Source: Diplosphaera chodatii
Taxonomy: Eukaryota > Chlorophyta > Trebouxiophyceae > Prasiolales > Stichococcaceae
DNA: 64,000 nucleotides
Direction of reading: 5' to 3'
Assembly (NCBI GenBank): GCA_032358165.1
Contig: JAALGY010000053.1
Span: 1,612,001-1,676,000, forward strand
Under the pieces are notes generated by a model. That model saw only the letters and a program-made list of their open reading frames with translations. It did not search any database and was not told the origin of the DNA. This document shows positions 35,001 through 50,104 of the stretch, piece by piece. A program made the position numbers and the translations under genes. How positions within the stretch are numbered: the first letter of the stretch is position 1; each line of letters starts with the position of its first letter.

Positions 35001-36373
35001 CTCGCCACACCGCACACTGCGCTTCATCAGTGCTTCCTGCACACGGGCGTCATGCGTGGGATGACAGGCTGACTCTGCCATGCTGAAGATAGGATGCTGG
35101 CTGGGTGTGGTGCGAGAGTGGGCACTTGGGACATAGACTTGCCAGGTCCGAAAGGGTAAATCAGCACTGTGGTCACGTCATTCATTTACACCAGCAGGAG
35201 GGGGCGCCGGAGGTGCGGTACACGCCGATGCCCGAGGCGATCGTCAACGCCGCGGCGCAGCAGGCGGCGATGCGCCGCGTGAAGGACATCTCCCTGCAGC
35301 TGGCGCTGCGCAGCGCCGCCACGATGCACACCTTCGTGCAGGCGGGCACCCTTTTCTGCCCTGTGATGCGCACGTGTGGCCGCGGTGCAGTCTGGTGCAT
35401 GGTCCGGGGTGCATGTGCACTGGATGTGTCGGGCCCACTCCTGCATTTGGTGTCGGTGAATCCATGGGCTATGTCGTGAACAATCATTTGTTGCCCTGCC
35501 TGTACAGGCGGAGTCGGGGGATGTCGTCATGGTGGACGTGGTGCCTGGTTCAGACCTCACCCCGGGCTCCATGTTTATGACCCAGGTGCATATACTTACG
35601 AGGCACACGCCTGATGCACACTGCCTGCGCAGTTGTCAGCCTACAGAGGGATTGACTGCCAGGACCTCTGTGTCACCCGTACATGGCTCACAGCCTGTAC
35701 ATTGTGCCGATGTTGCATGGACTCCAGCAGTCATATCCTCCCAGTGCTCACCACTGGCCAATCTCCGCTGGAGCTGCTTGGTGTGGCATGCCGTGCACAG
35801 GACGGCCGCCGCCGTTGCAAGTTGCCAGGTTGCTCATGGCCCTGCCTGCTCACACTTTCCGAAATGGCTGCTGACTGGCGTGTCGCGTGGCGCAGTGCCT
35901 GGCGCACGAGCCGCCGCTGTCGGCTGCGCACGTGGCGCGGCTGCTGGTGCAGGAGGCCATCTACGCCAACAACAAGCTGCCGGACCCCCTGCCGGCGCCG
36001 GCCGACCTGCGCGACCCCTTCTCTGACGAGGACGACCGAGAGCAGAGCGACTCTGACAGGTGCGTGGCCAGCTGACCGTTCCATCAACTGGTGCCTGTAC
36101 CACCGACACCTTGATGTCCGAGAACCGTGCAGGAGGGCCAGCTTTGCTGCCTTCAAGCACGTGTTTGGGTCGCCGGTTGGCAGTACGGACATGGCTTGAC
36201 AGCTGCATTGGACATGCAGGTTGGAATATGGCTACGACGGTGGCACGCCAGGGAACGATCAGGATCAGTGGCAGCTGCGCAAGGACTGGCAGGAATCAGA
36301 CGCCTTTGGGCAGTTCCAGTCGGTCAACACAGCGGCTGGGCCGCAGACGAACGAAGGCTTCAACAGCTTCTGA
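23090..36373 (+). CDS. SAP-motif protein fused to a plant-type double D-alanine--D-alanine ligase-like protein
   Basis: From 23652 to the TGA at 36371-36373, 38 exons join in phase to 1895 residues. Upstream, an ATG at 23090 opens an Ala/Arg/Ser-rich leader ending at a gtatgt donor; its link to the rest, and any Q-rich exon near 23400-23540, are tentative. Counting from 23652, residues 1-160 hold SAP-like helices (clearest LSIAELLTQLRLRGSKAARG). Residues 160-400 are Q-rich and coiled-coil. Residues 430-1080 are ATP-grasp half 1 (VALVVGGPGS, SVAHGAWGEGG, FYVKPARGSGS, ARIDGW, DVN). Residues 1090-1300 are Q-rich. Residues 1303-1845 are ATP-grasp half 2 (VLMGGEGVGR, RPTASCGAAGVAVL, MLEPYINP). The order of segments follows Arabidopsis DDL, the plant fused double ligase linked to plastid peptidoglycan. 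Active-site losses (see findings) make ligase activity doubtful. Confidence 0.85.
23652..24571 (+). other. SAP-like motif block of the fusion protein
   Basis: Exons 23652-23810, 23954-24034, 24200-24308 and 24438-24571 join in phases 0, 0 and 1. The fourth encodes a typical SAP helix-extended-helix: LNKLSIAELLTQLRLRG, then a basic turn and KKADLIGQLQ. The first two give weaker matches (NKCRRTDVQQALQERNI and MSRAELEEELAARGV). SAP motifs usually bind AT-rich DNA or tether proteins to chromatin or plastid nucleoids. That role here is inference. Confidence 0.75.
24761..24784 (+). repeat. CAG microsatellite encoding polyglutamine
   Basis: Eight uninterrupted CAG codons lie inside exon 24671-24985 of the SAP/ligase gene, in a wider Q/P-rich segment. 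Confidence 0.95.
26473..30659 (+). other. ATP-grasp half 1 of the ligase region
   Basis: Exons from 26473 to 30659 follow the order of plant DDL half 1: GG-P loop, ...HGxxGExG, VKPA lysine strand, ARID metal aspartate (exon 29039-29200) and DVN metal pair with TSPTAVLFQQA (exon 30140-30286). The loop after GGPG reads GSAAARMES in place of SAERxxS, so the D-Ala-binding glutamate is not where expected. Confidence 0.8.
29512..30200 (+). other. Acidic and glutamine-rich insertion inside ATP-grasp half 1
   Basis: Exons 29512-29679, 29848-29976 and the first part of 30140-30286 encode a charged helix (RMLEREAAAIEKALEQER), a run of Gln, and long Asp/Glu runs such as YVDEDEDEDE. They sit between the ARID and DVN metal-binding motifs of half 1. 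Plant homologues have only a short loop there. The insertion is about 150 residues. Confidence 0.78.
31925..36059 (+). other. ATP-grasp half 2, degenerate
   Basis: Exons 31925-32015 through 35896-36059 follow plant DDL half 2 segment by segment (VWVLMGGEGVGR, VWWLPYGMAL, YHVPFVG, LSIRPTASCGAAGVAVL, FMLEPYINP, SLIGQRGNMRVLP, VVMVDVVPGSDLTPGS). Key residues differ: HGGxGEDG reads QGGGASGQ, the VKP lysine is Arg, the RID aspartate region reads ATM, and ExN reads DVV. Confidence 0.8.
33431..33676 (+). repeat. 86-bp direct duplication within an intron
   Basis: Copies at 33431-33516 and 33591-33676 are nearly identical and 160 bases apart. They lie in the 442-base intron between exons 33203-33333 and 33776-33961, the longest intron in this half of the gene. 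Each copy contains an imperfect palindrome around the gcgc-ccttgcgtgtgcgcgc segment. Confidence 0.85.
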
Positions 36374-36672
36374 CCATTGACTCGCCAGCAATAGTGTCGC
36401 CAGGCATAGCAGGACAACACCCCGTAGGCAGACGAAGACTGCACCCACACTCTATTTCGGCTTGCCAGTGAAGCCTTATCCTGATTGGATTGTTGTTCAG
36501 ACAAGCTCAGAGAGCAGGTGAAGTGGAGCTGCAAACGATTGCAACCATGTCACATCACCAGCCACTTGCATATACTGCTGACCATCCTGTTGGCATAGCA
36601 GCAGCTATGCTGGCAATGCAACCCATGCTTGCTGGCAATGGCACCAGCGCCACGTGCCAACGATCAAGTACA
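36374..36672. other. Short convergent intergenic region
   Basis: It lies between the TGA codons of two convergent genes and should contain both 3' ends. No structured element was seen. Confidence 0.4.
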
Positions 36673-37406
36673 TCACCCGATGTGACAGTCGCCATCTGCT
36701 ATCTCTATGGGCAGCGGCTCGCCTTGGACATTTCGCTGCTGCCATTTCTCAAACATTGAATACATCTCCGCTGTAGACCGCATGTCAAAACCCTGGTCAT
36801 CTTCGGGGAAGTCGCCAGAACTGACTACGCCTGGCCGCCGCCGGCGTCCTGCAGCATAATCGGGCCTTGGCCTTCATTGATCTTCCCGCCGTTTTATCGC
36901 ATGCCAGTATGACCGCCTGTCAATCCTGAAGGGTGAGCTGCTGGAGGCATGTTTTTCCGGCGGCTTGACATCAGCAACCCCTGGGTATGCAGACACTGAC
37001 CTGTCAGTGGCCCTGAGCGCAGTGCTTCCTCCGGCTCGTCTAGGGCTGAGCTGACACCGGCAGCGGCTTCTCGAAAGTCCACTGCATCATCGCCGCCGCT
37101 GCTCTGCCGCTGCTGCTGCAATCGCTCAAACAGCTCGTACACCTCTGCTGTAGACCGCATCTCAAAGTTGCCACGCCGCTGCGGGTCGTCTTCAACCGGC
37201 GTGTCAGCTGCCTGCTCTGGGAAGTGCCGCAGACCGGTGCCAGGCGCCTCCTCTCCCCAGGCCGGGGTATCCCTTCGAGCTGCCCTCAGATGCATGGCGC
37301 TGCGGTGTATGCATGCAGGCGAAGGGCTTGGTGCCCTCTGGCCAGCTAGCGCACATGCGCTGCCAGCTGAGCCCCGAAGCAACCCAGGTGACGCCATGCT
37401 GGGCAC
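36673..37406 (-). CDS. Small plastid-type protein with a duplicated MRSTAE motif
   Basis: Two minus-strand exons, 37406-37001 and 36848-36673, join at phase 1 (donor gtcagt, acceptor ctgcag) and end in TGA. The first 45 or so residues (starting MPSMASPGLLRG) are Ser/Ala/Arg-rich without acids, like a plastid transit peptide. The mature part contains FEMRSTAEVYELFERLQQQ in exon 1 and FDMRSTAEMYSMFEKWQQ in exon 2, each preceded by an acidic PxEDDxxxxF context, so the protein is an internal tandem duplication of one short helical motif. I do not recognise the family. The gene converges with the SAP/ligase gene. The start could also be the second Met at 37397. Confidence 0.65.
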
Positions 37407-37814
37407 TGCCTCGATGCCAGCGACAAGTGCTCACACTCCAATACGTTTCGCTATGTACTGTGCCCACACGACTTACACACACAGGACCTGGGTGCACAAG
37501 TGGTCAGTGAAACACATAGTCGCCTTTACACCAGCAGACCAGCTCAATCAACCTTGCCACGTGGCATGCTTCGCGAAGAATGGTGCCAGCATGCACGCAA
37601 CCTCACTCAAACGTTGGCAGGTGTTCTGGGGTTTGCTTCCGTGTTTGCTGACTGCCCATCAAGTGCCAGCGCTGTGCATACGGCAGCCGAACTTCGCTGC
37701 TGAAACGCCCACGTTGTGCCTGCTGGGAACAGAGCGCTGGCGATTGTGACGAGCGGAGCACAGCACACTTTGAAACAGCACAGATAGGAGCAGGCGTTCA
37801 TTCCCTGTGCTGCC

Positions 37815-42501
<4,687 letters not shown>

Positions 42502-42967
42502 ACCTGTGATGTTGTTCCCCATTGCAGCAGCGCAGGTCATGCGCCTGGGCATGGCAGTGCCTCCTCTGATGCCAGGGGTGCTTCAGACAGAAACATGTGT
42601 TGGTCATGTGAGTGTCGCTGACTCTGTAGAAGACCAACATGATGAAAGCTGGCTGGTAACATGCGACAGCAGTTGGACGCCTTTGTGCCAGTGTTCAGCG
42701 ATGCTGTTGTCAGTAGGCAGCAAGGTCCATGCATCTTTGATCCTAGGGAGTTTGTGTCTTCATGCATGATCACAGGCAGCTGGCTCATAGGCCTGAACAA
42801 GTGTGGCAATCTGTTAATTCACATCAATTGGACTGATCAGACAGCCGTCAGATTGATGTATCAAGTGTTGTGTGTCAGGGTCAACAGGCACCTACAGCAA
42901 AACAGTGTGCAGCAAGCGTCTGCAACAACCTGATCCTCACCGCTCCACACTGCTGACCACATGCGCA
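42502..42967. other. Convergent intergenic region
   Basis: About 465 bases between the stop codons of FTSH4 and FLU. It holds both 3' untranslated regions; I see no further gene. Confidence 0.5.
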
Positions 42968-45493
42968 TCAGACAGGCCCATCAGTGTTCATGCTCTCGAT
43001 GTATCGGTCGTAGAACCTGCAAGTATGAAGCACTGGCATCAGCGAGACAGCACACAGCGGGGGGAGCAGCAAGGAAGGCTCGTATGGGTCAGGTATGTGA
43101 GTCATCGCTCCACAGCTATAAGGGATGACGCACGTTGCAGCGGCATCAAAGTCGCCCATGTCTGTGTAGATGTCCGCAATGGTGCCATACGCATCAGCAT
43201 CGCCCACATGGTCCCGCATCTCCTTGGAGATCTCCAGCACGCGGGTGAGGTGGCTGATCGCTGCCGGGTACTGGCCCTGGAAGATGCACAGGCCACGCGG
43301 TCAGCTAAAGGACTGGCAGCCAAAGGCCTCACAGCCAGGGAATTGCAACGTAGGCTGCAGGCGTAGTAGCACGAGCTGAACATGGCACTCGACTTGCTTT
43401 CCAGAGGAACTGAGGGCGAGCAATGCGCCAACTGGGTGGGCGGCGGCGGACCTGGATGCGGGAGGCGGCAGCCAGGCCGCGCACGGCGCGCCGCTCCTGC
43501 ACCCGGTTCCCCAGGAACTTGGCCAGCATCAGCGCCTTCTCGAAATGCACCAGCGCCTTGGCGCCCGCCCCGTCCTTGAGCAGCCTGCAGCGGTGGAGGC
43601 GCGACACTCAGCCCCGGCTGCTGGCCCTGATTGATATGTGCCCGGGAGTTGTGGTACCCCGGTCCAGCTCATATGCATGCATACAGCCCAGCTAGTGCTG
43701 TTCTGTTGACTGCTCAGCTCCCGTCACCATGGCAAGAGGGAGCAGTCCCATTGCAGGCAGCATGAAGGTCGGCCAACGCACCGCTTGCCCTCGCGCAGCG
43801 CAGTGAGGCACTGCCGCGCCTCCGTGGACATCTCGTCCTCGTCGATGCTCTGCATGCTCGCCATGCTGGCCGCCCGCTTCATCGTCGCCGGGCTGCGACC
43901 CACAGCAGCACGCCTGAGGCCCGTCGGCTCGAGCTGGCTGTACTTGAGTGTGTGAATGCTCAACAGATGCTGGCGCTGCAAGGGCCCATAGGTCAACAGA
44001 CGCAGAACCTCTCGGGGCTGGTGATGTCCTGGGCCGCGCCGTTGACGAAGCCCGCGGGCGGCGCGAGGGTGGCCTGCGCCTGCGCCGCCGGCATCGCAGT
44101 CGGCACGGGGCCGTCCTCCGGCTCCTGCTGGCCGAACTGCGGCAGCCCGCCCCCAGTGCCTGCTGTGCGAACCACTACGCCGCGGTTGACCGGTGCTCGT
44201 GGACAAGATGCGCCGGACCGACCGCATAAAAGCAGGCTGCAAGTGGACTTTGGCGCATGCCGGCAAATCAACATTGCACAACAAGCAACGGTGCAAAGAG
44301 TGCATTTGCCTAATGCACGCCTTGTGTGTCTGCTCACCGGGTGGGATGTAGGTGAGGCCCGGCGCGTACAGTGTGCCGGCACGGGCCTGCTTGCGGAGGC
44401 TGGTGTTGATCTTCCGCAGCTGCTCATTCAGGCGCTCCAGCTCGTTCTTGCGCTGCCGGGCCGTCACGCCTGATGAGATGCAATGCACATGGTCGCAAAC
44501 TCGCCTCAAGAAGACTCCTCTGCACCTGCCGAGCGGGACACTTGTCGGTCGTGTGCTGCATCAGCCGCCGGCGACTGGGAAGACCACGGCACAGCAGCCC
44601 GGCGGCTCACCGCCGACGAGGGCGCCGATGAGGGCCACCAGCTCGGTGATGCCAACGATGTCGACGCCGAAGGGCGTGGCGCACAGCTTGCCGATCTGCG
44701 TGGAGCGGCCCTCCTTCTCCAGGTCCATCCGCGCCTTGTCCAGCTCGGCGCGCACCTGCGACGGGGTGACACCAGCATGTGAGACTGCCCACCAGCTGCA
44801 GCGTTCGGGGGTTGATTCCAGCTGATGAGACCTGCATCTCCCAGGTCCAGTTGGCCTTGTGTCATCCAGCTGCAGTGCAGCGTCTGGGCCCGCACCTCGT
44901 GAAAGGGCACTGAGGCAGGTCGAGCAGACAGGACCACACGGTGACAACATCGCCGCATGACACTCACAAGTATGCACTGATAGCTGTGGGCTGACGCACC
45001 TGGCCCTCCTTCTCCTCCCGCAGACGGAACAGCTCCGCCTCCTGATCCCTCAGTAAGCCTTGCGCCCCTGTGCATGCCGATCAAAAACAGCTCATGCCTC
45101 TGCAGAGTTGACTGCAAGCGCCAGGACCAGCGCCAGCAGGAAGACGACATTCGCCAATCAGCTGAAGTCCGTCCCATGTGCACCTGTTGCAGTCAGGAAC
45201 GGCTCTGCAGCGGCTGCAGGCGATACTGCGATGCATGCGGACAGCGCTGCCGCTGCCATGCCTCCCGCTAGCCGACTTTGCCAGCATTGCTGCGCTTCAT
45301 GAGCTGGAGCCTCTGTTGGAGACCTGCCGCTGGTTGCTAGAACTGCGACGCAGTGCGTGCCTTCGCTGTGCCGCGCTGTGCGAGCTGGGCGGTGTACATG
45401 CCGCAGCACAGCTGTCTGCCTGTCAGAAAGCGCTGGTGTGCTGCATGTGCCGCTGCAGCGGAGCGCGGTTGACGCCTGCATTGCGCCCTGCAT
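42968..45493 (-). CDS. flu: FLU-type regulator of tetrapyrrole synthesis
   Basis: Minus-strand exons include 45493-about 45160 (leader), about 45056-45000, 44755-44611, 44469-44338, about 44152-44010, about 43910-43787, 43584-43452, 43276-43134 and 43016-42968; from 44755 downward the joins I tested are phase-consistent. After a transit-peptide-like leader comes a coiled coil (QEAELFRLREEKEG), a membrane-associated ITELVALIGALVGG followed by TARQRKNELERLNEQLRKIN, and YAPGLTY, then three TPR units ending GDADAYGTIADIYTDMGDF and FYDRYIESMNTDG. This order matches Arabidopsis FLU and Chlamydomonas FLP, thylakoid proteins that bind glutamyl-tRNA reductase through the TPR domain and shut off 5-aminolevulinate synthesis in the dark. 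The leader frame meets a TGA at 45160-45158, so the second exon join is unresolved. Confidence 0.85.
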
Positions 45494-45551
45494 GACAGCG
45501 CCGGACTATGAGGATGATACCTGCATGCACGCGAGCAATTCCCGGCCGTGA
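45494..45551. promoter_or_regulatory. Very short divergent interval between FLU and a coiled-coil gene
   Basis: Only 58 bases separate the proposed start codons of FLU (minus) and the coiled-coil gene (plus). If both starts are right, the promoters overlap the coding regions or leaders of each other. Confidence 0.35.
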
Positions 45552-48500
45552 ATGCAGTCGATGGCTGTTGACACGTACCTGCAGCTTGCACACGTATCGA
45601 AGGCCGTCAGGAGTCGCTTGCGGATAGCAGAACTACAGGTCAGGATGCTCCGGCGACTGCTGCTTGACGACCAAGCACACACGATTTACGGCCTTGCTTC
45701 GGATTGTTTGATTGCAGGACTTCACCAAGTGCGTGCATGGCATGAGCGTCATCTGGAAATCTGTGTTATCTTGCCTCCCTTTCCGCAGCGGCGGCCATGT
45801 GCATCTGGGATCCTGCACGTGCGCCCGTGCAGGCCTGCCGACGGACCGCCGGTGAACAGTTGACACCGCCGTCAGCGATGACACGGACAAACCTCCGTTA
45901 CAAAAACGTGCCGGCTGCGCGTGCAAAGTTCCGGCAAGTGTGAGCAGTCTCCCTCACGCCACTCAAATACCGTCCTGTCAGACAGCGCGACAAAGCAAGA
46001 CTGATCCTGCATGCCATTTCTTCGCCACAGTGAAATAGCAACTGTGATATGCTTCATGATGCAGATCAGTATCGTTGCGCTGCTGAACATGCGGCGGTGC
46101 ACTGCTTGGGGAAGGTTGCAATGATTTGAATTCAGGCACAGCAAACCACAGCACCAAAGGTCGGCGATCTTGCAAATCGCAGCTAAGCGCTGTACCTCGG
46201 ATCGGGCTGCAATGGAAGACTACGAGGTGATCAGCCCTGTTTGACACGTGAAAATGCGCGTCAGGACCATAGCACCTGTGAGCACCCCACCACAACGGTC
46301 AAATGATGATCAACGACATGTCAGGTTGCGGGGTGCAACTTCACCATGAGGTCCATGTGCTTATACCAGCGTCTGGAAAGCCAGGTGTAGGCGAGTCCTC
46401 GTTCAGCCATGCAGGTGGATGCTGAGCAGCTGGGCGTAGCGACAGCGCTGGAACGGACTTGCGCACTCGAGGCACGCCTGCGGCAGGCGATTCAGGACAC
46501 GCATGTCGTCAGCCGTGACTATGGTCACGACGCTGAGGCCGCCGAACGCGAGCATACTGCGCTACTCAGTATCAAGTGCGCACCTCAATCACGCCAGCGT
46601 GTTCTGCCGTTCAAGTTGCGTCACACATCTTAGGCTCTGCTGGTTTGCACGACATGGTGCATCAGCAAGCATCAGCTTTTGACTTTCGATGACAGTGGAG
46701 AACGATGCATGCAGGGACCAGCTGGAGCTTCTGGAGGACAAGCTGCGAGAGTATCGCGCATTGGACACTCACCTGCATGACGACAAGGTGATTATCCCAA
46801 GCGTCCCTGCAGAGCTAGAGTGCAAGTGGCTTAGGCACCTCCTTCATTAAATCACACTGCATCCTGGTGAAGTACTGGTAGCCGGCCAGTATTACACAAT
46901 TCGTCATTCATCAACTGGGTTGCAAGGCCAGGTCGCTGCTGCAATGCAGACGGTGGTTCTCAGCCAGCTGGACAGCCTGAGGCGTGAGCTGATCACCATT
47001 TCGCAGGATGGCTATGCTGCCGTAACCTACTCCAAGGTGCAGTTGCTTCGCTGCTCCAGCTGCAGAGGCAGACGAACTGTCTCCTTGGTGTGCCTGTGTC
47101 ACGCAGTTTCGTGTTGCAGCCCAACAGCGACACCACTTGTCCCGGCAGGAGGTTGTCAGGGAGGTGCAGGCATTTGCCGAGATGCGGGACGACTTCACCA
47201 CTGACTCCGACACCGAGTCAGAGATGACCTACGACTTTGCTGAGGACGGCAGCCTGTACAGCAACTACTCGCCAGAGAGGTGCCTTCTGCACTTGCGTGC
47301 TGGTTCTCAGGAGCTATTCGAGACTGTGAGCAGGCAATTCTGTGAACGAAGGCATGATCAGCTGTAGTTTTTCACCACGTGTCTGCTGCACGTGCAGGGT
47401 ACCGGGCGGACAGCAGCGCAGCAGCGCGGCCTACTCTCTGGAGGGTTCAGTGTCTGCTGACAGTCCCCAGAGCCGCAAGGTGCTCACAGCAGCCTCACCT
47501 GCTGTGTTCACCTACATATCCTGCACCAGCAGCTGGTCGTTCACGCCACCTTGGCGCGCAGTTGCAGATGCTTGCTGTTAACATTGCCTGCCACCGCTAC
47601 AGGGGCAGCATGCTTGGGCGGGGCTGCGGCATGACAGCAGGGATGGGGCCCCACCGCACCCTGCTGCCAGGACGCCGCTCTCGCCGCACCACACCGGCAG
47701 CACCGGCGGCAGCGTCAGCAGCCCGGGCGCAGGGTCCTATGTGCCGGCGGGGCGCACCCGACGGGGGGCCCCTGAGTACCGCCCCGCAGCGGACCACATC
47801 CTGACGGGCCGCCGGCCCGCGGACCACAGCGCACACACGTCTGTTGGTGGGTGGACAACATTGCTGTTCAGCCGTCATGACATTCACTTCTTGTTGATTT
47901 GAGTGCTTGGGGTGATCCTACGAAAGGCACAGCTTTACAGCAGACACACGTGCATTTTTTGTGTCGATCTGCCATCTGCTGCATCTGCTCGTGCAGCGGA
48001 CCGCATCATGCTGGGCGGCATGCCTGGCAGCCCTGAGCCGCAGCCTCTTGGCAACAAGATGGGCAGAGATGGCCAGCTGCAGCTGGGCATCAGCCCCTCC
48101 GACGAGCCCCTGCAGCGAAGCCCATCTGTGCAGGTGTTGGCCGCATACAGTCAACGCTGCACGTTGCATGGTAGCAGGTTTCATGAAGTCAGACTGGCCT
48201 CGGGCTACGGTTGCATCATGCTGCACAGCTGATGCTCTATCAAACTGTGCAATCAAGCAGGCACCAGTGACTCCCAGCAGCCCAGAGGTCCAGAAGCCGC
48301 CCAACAGCCGCCCCTCTGCCAGCGCTGCAACAGATGCAGCACCTGGTGGCGGCTGGGGTGCTCGCATGCGCAACATGTGGCATGGGCCCTCCTCGCAGCC
48401 AGCGGCGTATATGCGGTGCGACCGATTTGGTTGGGTGCAGTATCAGGAAGGCATGCAGGGGTTGACCTTAACATGTTGCATCTGTCACGAGACACTCCCA

Positions 48501-49239
48501 GGCATCCCCTGTGTATGTGCCAATTAGGCTGCTGACAGTTGGTGTCAGAGCCGCTGGAGTTTCTTCATCTCTAGATACATGGCCGTCAAAATCTCGAGAC
48601 TGCCAGGCCTAGGGTCATAGCCCAGCCATGCACCCTGAGGTCCATGTCTGTTCACCCTTCAGGGAGGGCGAAGCAGCGGGCAACCGCCACAGCAGCACAG
48701 CCGCGGACGACCCCCAGTTTGGCGGCAAGCTCAACGTGCAGGGCCTGGCAGCGAAACCGACACCGCACACGTCCCCACGCCGAGCACCGCCACAGATGCC
48801 GCACGTCCAGGACACCTCGGCAGGGTGACCCGGCTTCCTCATGCTGCCAACCTGCTGCCCTCATGCTGGACTTGAGCGGCCGACACCTGCATTCCACCCG
48901 TTGTAGCTGCTGGCCTGATGCACTGTGTGCCAAGATCCTTAGCATCATGTGCGCCGCTCCTCTGCACACTGGTCTCCGCTAATATCCAGGGGCATGCGGG
49001 GGGCTGGGCGAGCGCAGGGTGAGCATGCACGGTTTGAACGCAGCAGCGGCGGCGCTGGTGGCGAGCGGCCACGCCGCAAACGGGGCGCACTTGCTGCGCT
49101 GACAACTGTGGTCGTTGGCGCCGGGGCCGTCTTCCTTTACCAGGTGCTGTCTGTTGACATCCTCAGCACAAGCAGACGCCATACCGACAGTCGGACAGGG
49201 CTCATTCAGTGGCGGCCCAGCCAAAGCTGGATGCCATAG
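45552..49239 (+). CDS. Coiled-coil protein with C-terminal membrane segment
   Basis: Likely exons are 45552-45638, one or two uncertain ones to 45935, about 46414-46578, about 46718-46788, about 46928-47036, about 47126-47280, about 47400-47480, about 47602-47846, about 47998-48131, about 48260-48420, 48661-48827 and 48996-49239. From 47126 onward the joins are phase-consistent. The first half is helical and charged (ALEARLRQAIQDTH, LELLEDKLREYRALD, LDSLRRELITISQDG), followed by an acidic DDFTTDSDTESEMTYDF stretch and Pro/Ser-rich disorder. The last exon adds RPRRKRGALAALTTVVVGAG, a basic anchor plus hydrophobic span, and then a short tail. This suggests a protein anchored near its C-terminus in an organelle or nuclear membrane. 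I do not recognise the family. If the intron at 48828-48995 is not real, the protein would stop at 48828 without the membrane span. Confidence 0.6.
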
Positions 49240-50104
49240 GGTGTGACACCGCAGACTAGACTATGTTGACTAGAACTCCAATCAAGCTGTCACCTCGCCG
49301 CACTTCGCAATGCCCGCTGCTCCCTTTGCCATACGCAGACTCAGGAGGGTGCCGGCAGCTTTGCCAGGCGCAGCAGCAAGGCTGCGCTGAGCGGGGTAGC
49401 CTCAAGCTACGCTGGCATGCAGCCTGCCAAGCACAGTTGGCATGAGAGTGACGCATGTAGCACGCCACTGCCAGATGTGAATCTAGGCAGAGGGTGATGT
49501 CCAGCTCAGCAACCGTGGCCATGTCACAACACTTTGTAGGAATTCCACCATTTGACCGCATTCGCACATGCAGCATCTTTCCTGCAGACAAGTGGCCAAC
49601 AATATGTGTTGGCGCGGAGTGACCATTGGTAAAAGCATTAATGATCCCGGGACCTCGGCTGTACAGCGCCATGTTGCAAGCAATTGTGAGGGAGTGCAAC
49701 AACCAATGACTGATGAATCTAGAGAAAGGAATCAAAGTGCAGCACTCGACTCTCGCTCAGTCCTTTCGCTCTAAAGGTTTGACTAGTCACGCACTGCCCG
49801 TCTAACCCCAGCTGTACACCCTTCGTTGTCTGTACAATTGGCATGTGGTTTGCTCACCACTTACGACGCCCCTCCTGAAGAACGTGTCAGTGTGCCTAAA
49901 GGCGGTAGACACCACCAAAGACTATAGTCAGCTCCCCAAACTGAGTCCCGCCCGAGCCGCAGGGCCGATGTATCAGCCTCATCTGCGGCGGCGCTGCGAC
50001 GAAGTTGTGCCAGAGACATAGCTGTTGCTGAGGTGCTTCACCTGCGCACCATACGCTTCACTTGAGAACACAGCAGGCAGAAGAGTTTGTGACATGACAT
50101 CACG
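49240..50104. other. Intergenic stretch
   Basis: About 860 bases between the end of the coiled-coil gene and the stop of the RbcX-like gene (convergent). No frame with plausible splicing or known motif was found on either strand. Confidence 0.5.

Noticed and set aside
45104..45160. Selenocysteine codon in FLU
   Set aside because: The TGA has no supporting evidence such as a visible SECIS structure, and FLU proteins are not selenoproteins; a splicing explanation is more likely.
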